Shown here: positions 32,980-42,139 of the stretch, piece by piece
Numbering within the stretch: position 1 is the stretch's first letter
Layout: every line of letters begins with the position of its first letter
Assembly (NCBI GenBank): GCA_022791635.1
Contig: JAAVZL010000040.1
Coordinates: forward strand, 1-61,871
Source of the DNA: Lachnospiraceae bacterium
Lineage (GTDB): Bacteria > Bacillota > Clostridia > Lachnospirales > Lachnospiraceae
Length of the DNA stretch: 61,871 nt
Direction of reading: 5' to 3'
Notes under the pieces: model-generated
Told to the model about the DNA's origin: nothing
Databases searched by the model: none
The model's input: only the letters and a program-made list of their open reading frames with translations
Translations under genes and position numbers: made by a program

Positions 32980-34698
32980 GTGAGAGAGTTGTGGGTGGAG
33001 AGGCCCAGGATGGAGGGGAATCGGGAGATGGCTTTGGGGCTTGGGGTGAGTCCTTTGGCGGTGCGGATGATTCGGAATCGGGCGGGGATGGAGGAAGAGG
33101 CGGTTCGGGATTATCTTTTTGGGGGGATGGAGAGTCTTTCGGATCCTTTGCTTATGAAGGGGATGCGGGAGGCGGTGGAGCTGCTTCGTAGGAAGCGGGA
33201 TGAGGGGGCTTTTATTCGGATTATTGGGGATTATGATATTGACGGAGTGAATGCTGCCCATATTTTGGTTACGGGGCTTGGGCGGATTGGGGCTCGGGTG
33301 GATACGGTGATTCCGGATCGGATGAAGGATGGGTATGGGATCAATGAGCATTTGATTCGGGAAGCGGCAGAAGCTGGGGTGGATACGATTGTTACCTGTG
33401 ATAACGGGATTGCGGCGGTGGGGGAGATTGGATTTGCCAAGGAGCTTGGGATGACGGTGGTGGTGACGGATCACCATGAGGTTCCTTATGTGGAGGGAGA
33501 GGACAAAAGCCGCTTGCCTGTTTTGCCGCCAGCGGATGTGATTGTGAATCCGAAGCAGGCGGATTGTAAGTATCCCTTTAAGAAGCTTTGTGGGGCGGCG
33601 GTGGCCTTTAGGCTTGTGGAGGCTCTTTATGGGGCGGAGGGGATTGAACGGGAAGAGGTTATGGAGCTTTCGGAGTTTGCGGCGGTGGCTACGGTTGGGG
33701 ATATTATGGAGCTTACGGGGGAGAATCGGATTTTGGTCCGGTATGGGCTCAAACGGCTGGAGCAGACCAGGAATTTGGGGTATCGGGCGCTGCTTCGGGT
33801 TAACTCTCTGGAGGGGAAGAGGCTTACGGCTTATCATATTGGATTTGTGATTGGGCCTTGTATCAATGCCAGCGGGAGGCTGGATACGGCGAAGCGTGCC
33901 TTAAGGCTTTTGGGGGCGAAGGATGCCGGGGAGGCGGAAGCTTTGGCGGGGGATTTGAAGGCTCTCAATGACAGCCGTAAGGACTTGACTTTGAAGGGAA
34001 CGGAGGAAGCAAGGCGGCAGATTGAGGGGACGGATTTGAAGGAGGATCGGGTTTTGGTGGTGTATTTGCCGGATTGTCACGAGAGTCTGGCGGGAATCAT
34101 TGCCGGGCGGATTCGGGAGCGCTACTATCGGCCCTGCTTTGTTTTGACGGACGGGGAGGAGGGGGTGAAGGGCTCCGGACGTTCCATTGAGGGGTATCAT
34201 ATGTTTGATGAGATGTCTCGGGTGCGGGAGTTGTTTACCCGTTATGGGGGGCACCCTATGGCGGCGGGGCTTTCTATGGAGCGGGGGAAGGTGGAGGAGC
34301 TTCGGAGGAGGCTCAATGAGAACTGTACCCTTACAAAGGAGGAGTTGGTTCCCAGGCAGTGTTATGACGCGGTGCTTCCGATTTCCTATGCTGGGGAGCA
34401 GCTTATCCGGGAACTGGAGCTTTTGGAGCCCTTTGGGAAGGGGAATGAGAAGCCTCTGTTTGCGGCGGGAAATCTTCGGGTGAAGAGTGCACGGATTATC
34501 GGGAAAAATGCTAATGTGCTGAAGCTTTTCCTTGAGGAGGAGAGCGGAGCGGCCCTGGAGGCTCTAAGCTTCGGGGAGGTACAGGAAGATTTGGAGTACA
34601 TAGAGGGGCGGGAGCGGATTTCCATTCTCTATTATCCGGAGATCAATGAATATATGGGGAAGAGGACGGTGCAGCTGGTGGTGTCCGGCTATCGGTAA
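32980..34698 (+). CDS. recJ: Single-stranded-DNA-specific exonuclease RecJ
   Basis: This 572-residue DHH-family nuclease digests single-stranded DNA 5' to 3' in repair and recombination. Motifs: GDYDIDGVNAAHIL (about 79-92), CDNGIAA, VTDHHEVP (DHH), then GPCINASGRLDTA and the DHHA1 domain with GHPMAAGLS. It starts at GTG with GAGAAAGGGG upstream. Extremely G-rich codon use (many GGG) sets it apart in style from neighbouring genes. Confidence 0.93.
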   Translation: MRELWVERPRMEGNREMALGLGVSPLAVRMIRNRAGMEEEAVRDYLFGGMESLSDPLLMKGMREAVELLRRKRDEGAFIRIIGDYDIDGVNAAHILVTGLGRIGARVDTVIPDRMKDGYGINEHLIREAAEAGVDTIVTCDNGIAAVGEIGFAKELGMTVVVTDHHEVPYVEGEDKSRLPVLPPADVIVNPKQADCKYPFKKLCGAAVAFRLVEALYGAEGIEREEVMELSEFAAVATVGDIMELTGENRILVRYGLKRLEQTRNLGYRALLRVNSLEGKRLTAYHIGFVIGPCINASGRLDTAKRALRLLGAKDAGEAEALAGDLKALNDSRKDLTLKGTEEARRQIEGTDLKEDRVLVVYLPDCHESLAGIIAGRIRERYYRPCFVLTDGEEGVKGSGRSIEGYHMFDEMSRVRELFTRYGGHPMAAGLSMERGKVEELRRRLNENCTLTKEELVPRQCYDAVLPISYAGEQLIRELELLEPFGKGNEKPLFAAGNLRVKSARIIGKNANVLKLFLEEESGAALEALSFGEVQEDLEYIEGRERISILYYPEINEYMGKRTVQLVVSGYR

Positions 34699-34702
34699 AG
34701 TG

Positions 34703-34731
34703 TTGTCAAATGGGGAAAATCATGCTATAAT
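34703..34731 (+). promoter_or_regulatory. Sigma-A promoter of apt
   Basis: TTGTCA (34703-34708), a 17-nt spacer and a perfect TATAAT (34726-34731). Transcription would begin near 34738, so the S2 structured repeat forms the 5' leader of the apt mRNA. Confidence 0.85.
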
Positions 34732-34743
34732 GGGTTCCATTGG

Positions 34744-34831
34744 CGGGCAGGGAGGAGGGCCGCCCCGAAGAGGGGTGGCGGTTCTTGCCCGGAGCCTTTA
34801 TAAGCCTTTCAGGGTTTAACTTCAAGACATT
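34744..34831 (+). repeat. Structured repeat S2 in the apt leader
   Basis: Shares the S core (GCCGCCCC-loop-GGGGTGGC, GGTTCTTGCCCGGAGCC, TTTATAAGCCTTTCAGGG) but lacks the left terminal repeat; the promoter of apt lies where that part would be. Its loop differs from S1 (GAAGA versus GATTA) while the stem is kept. Confidence 0.75.
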
Positions 34832-34872
34832 GGTTGTGGTGTTATTACGATTGAAAAAAGGAGCATAAAGGA

Positions 34873-35397
34873 ATGAAAAAACTGGAAGAATATGTAAGGA
34901 GTATTCCGGATTTTCCGGAGGAGGGTATTATTTTTCGTGATGTGACTTCCGTGCTGCAGGATGCGGACGGCTTAAAGCTTGCCATTGATTCCATGCAGGA
35001 GCTCTTAAAGGACCTTGATTTTGATGTGGTGGTGGGAGCAGAGTCCAGAGGCTTTGTGTTTGGCACGCCCATTGCCTACAATCTCCATAAGCCCTTTGTG
35101 CTGGTGCGCAAGAAGGGAAAGCTGCCCTGTGAGACCATTTCCAAGGAGTATGATTTGGAATATGGCAGTGCTGTGATTGAGATGCACAAGGATTCCATTA
35201 AGCCGGGCCAGAGGGTGGTTCTGGTGGATGATCTGATTGCCACAGGGGGAACTATTCAGGCGGCTGCTGAGCTTGTGGAGGAGCTGGGCGGCAAGGTTGT
35301 GAAGATTATTTTCCTTATGGAGCTTGCAGGACTTAAGGGGCGGGAGCGCCTTGCAAAGTACGAGGTGGAGTCTGTGATTCGCTACGAGGGAAATTGA
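34873..35397 (+). CDS. apt: Adenine phosphoribosyltransferase
   Basis: This 174-residue purine salvage enzyme makes AMP from adenine and PRPP. It has YVRSIPDFPEEGIIFRD at the N-terminus and the PRPP-binding loop VVLVDDLIATGGT (about 117-129). AAAGGAGCATAAAGG precedes the ATG. The next gene is a (p)ppGpp synthetase/hydrolase, a pairing common in Firmicutes. Confidence 0.97.
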   Translation: MKKLEEYVRSIPDFPEEGIIFRDVTSVLQDADGLKLAIDSMQELLKDLDFDVVVGAESRGFVFGTPIAYNLHKPFVLVRKKGKLPCETISKEYDLEYGSAVIEMHKDSIKPGQRVVLVDDLIATGGTIQAAAELVEELGGKVVKIIFLMELAGLKGRERLAKYEVESVIRYEGN

Positions 35398-35517
35398 TTT
35401 CACGGTTATAACGGTTCGCTCCGTTTTCTATATGATATAGAAGGAAAGCGTTTGATTGTCGGAGCTTTTGCGATAGAAGTGAAAGCCAGGAACAGATGGA
35501 AATCAGGTGGTTGACAG

Positions 35518-37824
35518 ATGGCAGAGACAAAAATTGGGATCAAAGACCGGGAGGGAGTTCTGACCAAAGCGGACGAGAACGTAAAGACCATGCAGGATTT
35601 TACGGATCCCGCGGAGCTCTATCAGGAGCTTATCAAGAGTGTACGGAAGTATCATCCCTCTACAGATATTTCGATGATTGAAAAAGCGTATCAGATTGCC
35701 TCCAGGGCCCATGAGGGGCAGCTGCGAAAATCGGGTGAACCTTATATCATTCACCCTCTTTGTGTTGCCATTATTCTGGCGGATCTGGAGCTTGATAAGG
35801 AGACCATTGTGTCGGGGCTTCTCCACGATGCCGTGGAGGATACCGTGATGACCACCGAGGAGATTGTAAAGGAGTTCAGCGAAGAGGTGGCTCTTTTGGT
35901 GGACGGCGTTACCAAGCTGGGACAGCTGTCCTACTCCAAGGATAAGATCGAGATCCAGGCGGAGAATCTGCGGAAGATGTTTCTGGCCATGGCAAAGGAT
36001 ATCCGTGTGATTCTGATTAAGCTGGCGGACCGCCTGCACAATATGCGCACCCTCCAGTATATGAAGCCGGAGAAGCAGAAAGAAAAGGCCCGGGAGACCA
36101 TGGACATCTATGCGCCCATTGCCCAGCGGCTTGGTATTTCCAAGGTGAAGAATGAGCTGGACGATCTGTCTCTAAAGTATCTGGAGCCGGAGGTTTACTA
36201 TGAGCTGAAGGAGCAGATCTCTGACAAGAAGAGCGCTCGGGAGGCCTTTGTACAGGAGATCGTAAGTCAGGTAAAGAAGCATATGGAAAATGCCGGCATT
36301 GAGGCCCATGTGGATGGCCGGGTCAAGCATTTTTTCAGTATTTATAAGAAAATGGTGAACCAGAATAAGACGCTGGATCAGATTTATGATCTCTTTGCCG
36401 TGCGGATCATTGTGGATACGGTGAAGGACTGCTATGCGGCCCTTGGTGTCATTCATGAGATGTATACCCCCATTCCCGGCCGGTTCAAGGACTATGTGGC
36501 CATGCCAAAGCCCAATATGTATCAGTCTCTTCATACCACGCTGATGGGGCCTAACGGGCAGCCCTTTGAGATTCAGATCCGCACCTTTGAGATGCACAAG
36601 ACGGCGGAGTACGGCATTGCGGCCCACTGGAAGTACAAGGAGAGCAGTGACGGGAAGAAGACGGTGGATCAGCAGGAAGCGGAGAAAATGAGCTGGCTGC
36701 GTCAAATCCTGGAGTGGCAGCGGGACATGTCGGACAACAAGGAGTTTATGTATCTCTTAAAGAGCGATTTGGATCTCTTTTCGGAGAGCGTCTACTGCTT
36801 TACTCCCTCCGGGGATGTGAAAACCCTTCCCAGCGGCTCCACGCCCATTGACTTTGCCTACAGTGTCCACAGCGCCGTGGGGAACCGGATGATCGGTGCA
36901 AGGGTGAACGGAAAGCTGGTGACCATTGACTATACCATTCAAAACGGAGACCGCATTGAGGTGCTGACCTCCCAGAACTCCAGGGGGCCCAGCAGAGACT
37001 GGCTCAATGTGGTCAAGAGCACCCAGGCGAAGAATAAGATCAATCAGTGGTTCAAGCATGAATTTAAGGAAGAGAATATCCTGCGGGGCAAAGAGCTTCT
37101 GGCCCAGTACTGCAAGGTGAAATCCATCGTCATGTCTGACATTATGAAGCCGGAATTCCAGAATGTGGTGATGCGCAAATACGGCTTTCGGGACTGGGAC
37201 TCTGTGCTGGCGGCCATTGGCCACGGCGGCCTCAAGGAGGGGCAGGTCATCAATAAGATGACGGAGCAGTATGATAAGCTCCACAAGAAGGAGATCACCG
37301 ACGAGAAGGTGATGGAGGCTGTCACGGAGAACAAGGACAATAAGCTCCGCATTACCAAGTCTAAGAGCGGGATTGTGGTGAAGGGGCTTGCGGATGTATC
37401 CGTGCGTTTTTCTAAGTGCTGCAGTCCGGTGCCGGGAGACGAGATCATTGGCTTTGTAACCCGGGGGCGGGGCGTGTCCATTCACCGGACCGACTGCATC
37501 AATGTGCTGAATCTCCAGGAGCTGGAGCGCCGGCGTCTCATCGATGCGGAATGGCAGGACGTGGGGGCAGCCCTCTCAGGAGAAAAATATACCACGGAGA
37601 TTAAGATTTATGCCAATAACCGCACAGGACTTCTGGTGGATATTTCCCGCATCTTTACGGAGCGGGGGATTGATATGACCAGCATCAATGTGCGGACCAG
37701 CAAGCAGGGGACGGCTACCATTTCCATTACCTTTGATATTGGAGGCAAGGAGGAGCTGCAGCGGATTGCGGAGAAGCTCCATCAGGTGGAGAGCGTCCTG
37801 GACATTGAGCGGGCTATGGGATGA
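35518..37824 (+). CDS. relA: Bifunctional (p)ppGpp synthetase/hydrolase
   Basis: This 768-residue RSH protein has an HD hydrolase domain (about 45-200; RAHEGQLRKSGEPYIIHP, LLHDAVEDT), a synthetase domain (about 240-370; MPKPNMYQSLHTT, FEIQIRT), a TGS domain (about 415-475) and a C-terminal ACT domain (about 690-765). It sets the alarmone level in the stringent response. Residues for both activities look intact. It sits between apt and a metallo-hydrolase gene, the classical Firmicutes order. Confidence 0.96.
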   Translation: MAETKIGIKDREGVLTKADENVKTMQDFTDPAELYQELIKSVRKYHPSTDISMIEKAYQIASRAHEGQLRKSGEPYIIHPLCVAIILADLELDKETIVSGLLHDAVEDTVMTTEEIVKEFSEEVALLVDGVTKLGQLSYSKDKIEIQAENLRKMFLAMAKDIRVILIKLADRLHNMRTLQYMKPEKQKEKARETMDIYAPIAQRLGISKVKNELDDLSLKYLEPEVYYELKEQISDKKSAREAFVQEIVSQVKKHMENAGIEAHVDGRVKHFFSIYKKMVNQNKTLDQIYDLFAVRIIVDTVKDCYAALGVIHEMYTPIPGRFKDYVAMPKPNMYQSLHTTLMGPNGQPFEIQIRTFEMHKTAEYGIAAHWKYKESSDGKKTVDQQEAEKMSWLRQILEWQRDMSDNKEFMYLLKSDLDLFSESVYCFTPSGDVKTLPSGSTPIDFAYSVHSAVGNRMIGARVNGKLVTIDYTIQNGDRIEVLTSQNSRGPSRDWLNVVKSTQAKNKINQWFKHEFKEENILRGKELLAQYCKVKSIVMSDIMKPEFQNVVMRKYGFRDWDSVLAAIGHGGLKEGQVINKMTEQYDKLHKKEITDEKVMEAVTENKDNKLRITKSKSGIVVKGLADVSVRFSKCCSPVPGDEIIGFVTRGRGVSIHRTDCINVLNLQELERRRLIDAEWQDVGAALSGEKYTTEIKIYANNRTGLLVDISRIFTERGIDMTSINVRTSKQGTATISITFDIGGKEELQRIAEKLHQVESVLDIERAMG

Positions 37825-37849
37825 CAGTGAGAAAGGAAGTCAGGATAGC

Positions 37850-38476
37850 ATGAAGATCGAGACGATGGTACTGGGAGAGGTGAGAACCAACTGCTACCTT
37901 CTGATTCAGGAGGAGACGAAGGAGGCCCTTGTGGTGGACCCGGCGGATCGGGCCGATGTGATAATCAGGAAAGCCAGGGAGGAGGGCGTGACCCTGAAAG
38001 CCATGTTGCTCACCCACGGACATGGGGATCACATTCTGGCAGTGGCGGATCTGAAGCGGGAGCTTGGGCTTAAGGTGTATGCGGCCCAAGAAGAGCTTGA
38101 GCTTCTTGGAAATCCCGATTGGAATCTGTCCAAGGCCCTGTTTGGAGCGGCGGTTACGGTGGAGCCGGATGTGCTGCTTTTTGACGGACAAGAGTTTACG
38201 GAGGCAGGGCTTAAGATTCGGATGCTGTCTACGCCGGGGCATACACCGGGAGGCTGCTGCTATTATCTGCCAAAGGAGCAAGTGCTCTTTAGTGGCGACA
38301 CTCTTTTTAGCGGTTCCATCGGACGGACGGATTTCCCTGGGGGAAGTCTTTCGACCCTTGTGCGCTCCGTGAAGGAAAAGCTTCTTGTGCTGCCGGAGGA
38401 TGTGAAGGTCTATCCGGGACATGAGGAAATGACTACCATTGGCCGTGAGAAGAAATACAATCCATACATGGGATGA
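37850..38476 (+). CDS. Metallo-beta-lactamase-fold hydrolase (YcbL/glyoxalase II-like)
   Basis: This 208-residue protein has the zinc motif THGHGDHI (about 57-64), a later TPGHTPGG block and PGHEEMT. Such proteins hydrolyse thioesters such as S-lactoylglutathione analogues, but the natural substrate in Clostridia is unclear. The ATG at 37850 gives a clean N-terminus; an upstream in-frame ATG lies inside relA. It is 25 nt behind relA and 6 nt before hemZ, so cotranscribed. Confidence 0.9.
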   Translation: MKIETMVLGEVRTNCYLLIQEETKEALVVDPADRADVIIRKAREEGVTLKAMLLTHGHGDHILAVADLKRELGLKVYAAQEELELLGNPDWNLSKALFGAAVTVEPDVLLFDGQEFTEAGLKIRMLSTPGHTPGGCCYYLPKEQVLFSGDTLFSGSIGRTDFPGGSLSTLVRSVKEKLLVLPEDVKVYPGHEEMTTIGREKKYNPYMG

Positions 38477-38482
38477 AGGAAT

Positions 38483-39937
38483 ATGATAGAAGTAAAGGTA
38501 AATCAGGAAAGCTTTGCGTACGATATCCATTCGCTTATCAAAGCCTTTTATCCTGAGGAGGAAGTAAATGTCCGGGAGAAGGACACATTTACGGAAGCGG
38601 CGGCCCTTAAAATGTCGGCAGACATCGGGGAGGCCGAAATCGAATTTGCATTGTACGAGAATCAGGCTCTTCAGAAGAAGAGCCGTGTTTGTGTGGAAAA
38701 TCCGGATCGAAGGTTGGTGAAAAATCAGTTGAAACAGGTGATTTACCAGACCCTTTCCGATTACACGGGAAGGACCCTGCCCTGGGGAACCCTTACGGGA
38801 ATCCGGCCGGTGAAGATCCCCATGGCCATGCTGGAGCAGGGAAGATCCAATGTGGAGATTGCGGATTATATGCGAAGCACCTATCTTTGCAGCAAGGAGA
38901 AGACGGCGCTGGCCGTGTCTATTGCCAATCGGGAGCGGGAGGTCTTAAAGGGGCTTGACTATGGGGAGGGCTACAGCCTTTATGTGGGAATTCCCTTTTG
39001 TCCCAGCATCTGTCTCTACTGTTCCTTTTCCTCCTCCCCCATCAAGCGGTGGAAGAAGCAGGTGGAGGCATATCTGGAGGCGCTTTTTACGGAGCTTCGC
39101 TTTCTGGGAAATGCTTTTCGGGGAGGCAGGCTCAATACTATCTATGTAGGCGGCGGTACGCCCACCACTCTGACGGCAGAGCAGCTTCACCGGCTGATGA
39201 GCGTTTTGGAGAAGTGCTTTGACTACGGGTATCTGAGGGAGCTTACGGTGGAGGCGGGAAGGCCGGACAGCGTAAGTTCGGAGAAATTCCGGGTCTTAAA
39301 GGCCCACGGCGTGACCCGGGTTTCCGTAAATCCTCAGACTATGAATCAGGAGACTCTGGATCTCATCGGGCGGAAACATACGGTGGAGGAGACGAGAGAG
39401 GCCTTTTTCATGGCCAGGGAGGCGGGCTTTGACAATATTAATATGGATCTGATTGTGGGTCTGCCGGGGGAGGAAAAGGAACAGGTAGCCCATACTCTTA
39501 CGGAGCTTCGGGCTCTGGGGCCGGACAGCATTACCGTTCATTCCCTGGCCGTAAAGCGGGCGGCGCGCTTAAAGCTCTTTCAGGAGGAGTATCGGGAGAT
39601 GGGGCTTAAAAACAGCCAGGAAATTATGGATCTGGCCTACCGAAGCTGTGTGGAGCAGGGGCTTTACCCCTATTACCTGTACCGCCAGAAGAATATGGCA
39701 GGGAATTTTGAAAATGTAGGCTATGCAAAGGTTGACAAAGCGGGAATTTACAATATACTGATTATGGAAGAGAAACAGACGATTCTGGCCGCCGGAGCGG
39801 GAGGCGCCACAAAATTTGTTCTCAATCCGGACCATATCGAGCGGGTGGAGAACGTCAAGGATGTGGCCCAGTACATGAGCCGAATCGAGGAAATGATTGA
39901 GCGCAAGAGAAGCTTTTTGAGGGCGAACGGCTTCTAA
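38483..39937 (+). CDS. hemZ: HemZ-like radical SAM protein (coproporphyrinogen dehydrogenase-type)
   Basis: This 484-residue protein has an N-terminal HemZ-specific region (about 1-165) and a radical SAM core with the CPSICLYCSF cluster motif (about 173-182), then YVGGGTPTTL and NINMDLIVGLPGE. HemZ/HemN relatives act on porphyrins or carry heme. In heme-poor Clostridia the role is unsettled. The position behind relA and the hydrolase gene is widely conserved in this group. Confidence 0.9.
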   Translation: MIEVKVNQESFAYDIHSLIKAFYPEEEVNVREKDTFTEAAALKMSADIGEAEIEFALYENQALQKKSRVCVENPDRRLVKNQLKQVIYQTLSDYTGRTLPWGTLTGIRPVKIPMAMLEQGRSNVEIADYMRSTYLCSKEKTALAVSIANREREVLKGLDYGEGYSLYVGIPFCPSICLYCSFSSSPIKRWKKQVEAYLEALFTELRFLGNAFRGGRLNTIYVGGGTPTTLTAEQLHRLMSVLEKCFDYGYLRELTVEAGRPDSVSSEKFRVLKAHGVTRVSVNPQTMNQETLDLIGRKHTVEETREAFFMAREAGFDNINMDLIVGLPGEEKEQVAHTLTELRALGPDSITVHSLAVKRAARLKLFQEEYREMGLKNSQEIMDLAYRSCVEQGLYPYYLYRQKNMAGNFENVGYAKVDKAGIYNILIMEEKQTILAAGAGGATKFVLNPDHIERVENVKDVAQYMSRIEEMIERKRSFLRANGF

Positions 39938-39986
39938 GCGTTCTGATTTTGACTATTGAGAGACTTGCAAAGTTAGGGTGAGACCA

Positions 39987-40610
39987 ATGAGAGAGGCAGT
40001 ATTGAAAAAAGAGATTGCAGATGATTGGGCAATGTTTGAGGAGGATACCACAGAGGAGCTTCGGCACGGAATCTGTGTCAGCAATCTGGCCTACTGTGTG
40101 GCAAAGCAGCTGGGACTTTATGAGGATCAGTGTCATGAGCTTGCGGTGGCGGGAATTCTTCACGATATCGGTAAGCTGCGTGTTTCCGGCTATCTCTATG
40201 GAAGAGACGAGGATACTCTGAATATTGAGGAAATGAAATATGTGCGGATGCACCCGAGGCTGGGCTATGAGATTTTGATCCGCTATGATTTTTCGGATGA
40301 TGTTTTGGAGAACATCCTGTATCATCATGAGAATTATGACGGTTCCGGCTACCCGGAGAATCTGGCGGGCGATCAGATTCCCATGGGGGCGAGGATTCTG
40401 CGGGTCTGCGATACGTATACGGCCCTCACCTCGGATCGGCCGTATCGCAAAGCCTTTGACAGCCAGACGGCCATAGAGCTGATGATTGAGGAGGTAAAAA
40501 ATTTTGATATGAAGGTATTTCTGGCCTTCCAGGCCGTGATCCACGACGAGGAGCTCCAGGAAAAATGGGCGGCCAGAAGCTTTCGGATTGGGATTGCGGA
40601 ACTGGAATAA
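39987..40610 (+). CDS. HD-GYP-like phosphohydrolase
   Basis: This 207-residue stand-alone HD domain protein shows HDIGKLR, and a YHHENYDGSGYP motif, which is the HD-GYP signature of cyclic di-GMP phosphodiesterases, followed by RVCDTYTALTSDRPYR. There is no attached receiver or sensor. The ATG at 39987 with GGGTGAG upstream is preferred over a GTG at 39978. Activity toward c-di-GMP is inferred from the motif. Confidence 0.88.
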   Translation: MREAVLKKEIADDWAMFEEDTTEELRHGICVSNLAYCVAKQLGLYEDQCHELAVAGILHDIGKLRVSGYLYGRDEDTLNIEEMKYVRMHPRLGYEILIRYDFSDDVLENILYHHENYDGSGYPENLAGDQIPMGARILRVCDTYTALTSDRPYRKAFDSQTAIELMIEEVKNFDMKVFLAFQAVIHDEELQEKWAARSFRIGIAELE

Positions 40611-40719
40611 ATCAGCAATATCCCCGAGACGCATAGAACAATTTACGGACACACGCTTTTGTGTCCGGGAATTGTTCTTGACAAAGATGTGTTGAGTGGG
40701 ATATTGCGGAACTGGAATA
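40593..40719. repeat. Hairpin flanked by a 17-bp direct duplication of the upstream gene's end
   Basis: The last codons of the HD-GYP gene (ATTGCGGAACTGGAATA, 40593-40609) recur exactly at 40703-40719. Between them lies a long stem-loop (40635-40678) with arms AGAACAATT/AATTGTTCT and CGGACACA/TGTGTCCG. This looks like an insertion with target duplication, or a tandem copy event. It created the region from which hisS is now transcribed. Confidence 0.75.
40678..40705 (+). promoter_or_regulatory. Probable hisS promoter
   Basis: Consensus TTGACA (40678-40683), 16-nt spacer, GATATT (40700-40705), 28 nt before the hisS start. It sits at the right edge of the hairpin, so that element may have brought the promoter. 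AGGAGG follows at 40720. Confidence 0.55.
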
Positions 40720-40732
40720 GGAGGAGCGAAAG

Positions 40733-41977
40733 ATGATTACACAGGCCCCAAGAGGCGTAGAGGACTGGTACGGGGAGCGGATGCACCGGCGTGCCTATGT
40801 GGAGCGGATTGCAAGAGAGCTGGCCCGCACCTATCATATGACAGAGATTATTACCCCCATGTTTGAGCACACGGTGCTGTTTCAGCGGGGAGTGGGAGAA
40901 ACCACGGATGTGGTGCAAAAGGAAATGTATACCTTTACGGACAAGGGGGATCGAAGCATTACCCTGAAGCCGGAGGGAACGGCAGGCGTGATGCGTGCCT
41001 ATCTGGAACACAATCTGTATGCAAATCCGGCTCCGGCCAAGCTGTATTATGTAACCCAGGCGTTCCGCTATGAGAAGCCTCAGAGCGGAAGGCTTCGCCA
41101 GCATCACCAGTTCGGTGTCGAGTTCGTGGGAGCCAAGAGTCCTCTGGCGGAGGTGGAGCTCATTTCCCTGGTGACCTCTTTTATTAAAAAACTGGGTTTA
41201 AGGGATGCAAAGCTTCACATTAACAGCATCGGCTGTGCAAACTGTAAAAAGACCTACAATGACGCCCTTCTTTCCTATTTAAAGCAGCACGAAGACAAGC
41301 TGTGTCCCACCTGCCGGGAGCGGATGCAGAAGAATCCTCTTCGGGTGATTGACTGTAAGGTGCCGGAGTGCAAGGAGATTGTGAAGGATGCGCCTAGGAC
41401 CATTGAATACCTGGACGAGGAGTGCCGGACGCATTTTCAGGAGCTTCAGGAGTTGCTGACCCAGATGGAGATTCCCTTTGAGGTGGATACAGGGATTGTT
41501 CGGGGACTGGATTACTATACCAAGACCGTATTTGAGTTTGTGAACCAGGAGGGCTTTACCCTGTGCGGCGGCGGGCGCTATGACGGTCTCATTCATGAGA
41601 TTGATGAGAAGCAGGATATTCCTTCTGTGGGATTTGGGATGGGCATCGAGCGGATTCTCTATTTCCTGGAGAAGGAAGGAGTGGAGCTTCCGCCTATGGA
41701 GACGCCGGATCTCTATGTGGGAATCCTGGGGGCCGAGGCCAGGGCAAGAGCCTATCGGCTGGTAAATGAGATCCGCAGTCACGGCCTGATTGTGGAGACG
41801 GATTACCTTGATCGCAGCGTTAAGGCGCAGATGAAGTATGCCAATAAGCTCGGGGCGAAGAAGGTTGTGATCATCGGCGCCAATGAGCTTGAGAAGGGCG
41901 CGGCAAATGTAAAGGATATGGCTACCGGCGAGCAGACGGAGGTAGAGCTTTCGAAGTTGCCGGAATTGTTTGGATAA
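40733..41977 (+). CDS. hisS: Histidyl-tRNA synthetase
   Basis: This 414-residue class II synthetase has motif 2 in [20 protein letters not shown], the HisA signature [20 protein letters not shown], motif 3 in [10 protein letters not shown], and the C-terminal anticodon-binding domain. It charges tRNA-His. Length is typical. No T-box leader is seen upstream. An S element separates it from aspS, the usual hisS-aspS order. Confidence 0.97.
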   Translation: MITQAPRGVEDWYGERMHRRAYVERIARELARTYHMTEIITPMFEHTVLFQRGVGETTDVVQKEMYTFTDKGDRSITLKPEGTAGVMRAYLEHNLYANPAPAKLYYVTQAFRYEKPQSGRLRQHHQFGVEFVGAKSPLAEVELISLVTSFIKKLGLRDAKLHINSIGCANCKKTYNDALLSYLKQHEDKLCPTCRERMQKNPLRVIDCKVPECKEIVKDAPRTIEYLDEECRTHFQELQELLTQMEIPFEVDTGIVRGLDYYTKTVFEFVNQEGFTLCGGGRYDGLIHEIDEKQDIPSVGFGMGIERILYFLEKEGVELPPMETPDLYVGILGAEARARAYRLVNEIRSHGLIVETDYLDRSVKAQMKYANKLGAKKVVIIGANELEKGAANVKDMATGEQTEVELSKLPELFG

Positions 41978-41993
41978 TTTAAGACTGGAATCG

Positions 41994-42116
41994 CAATGTT
42001 ATTAAGTTAAGCCTGCAAAGACTACCGGCGCAGGGGAGGAGGGCCGCTCCGCTAAGGAGTGGCGGTTCTTGCCCGGAGCCTTTATAAACCTTTCAGGGCT
42101 TAACTTCATAACGTTG
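41994..42116 (+). repeat. Structured repeat S3, upstream of aspS
   Basis: A 123-bp copy of the S family with terminal inverted repeats (CAAYGTTAT-AAGTTAAGCC) and 10-bp flanking direct repeats ACTGGAATCG/ACTGGAATAG (41984-41993, 42117-42126; one mismatch). The central stem reads GCCGCTCC-GGAGTGGC: one base pair changed from C-G to T-A relative to S1 and S2, a compensatory change supporting RNA or DNA secondary structure. Confidence 0.82.
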
Positions 42117-42139
42117 ACTGGAATAGGAGGACACTTACT

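Noticed and set aside
40611..40732. T-box leader of hisS or aspS
   Set aside because: No TGGNACCGCG-type T-box sequence or specifier hairpin is present before either gene.
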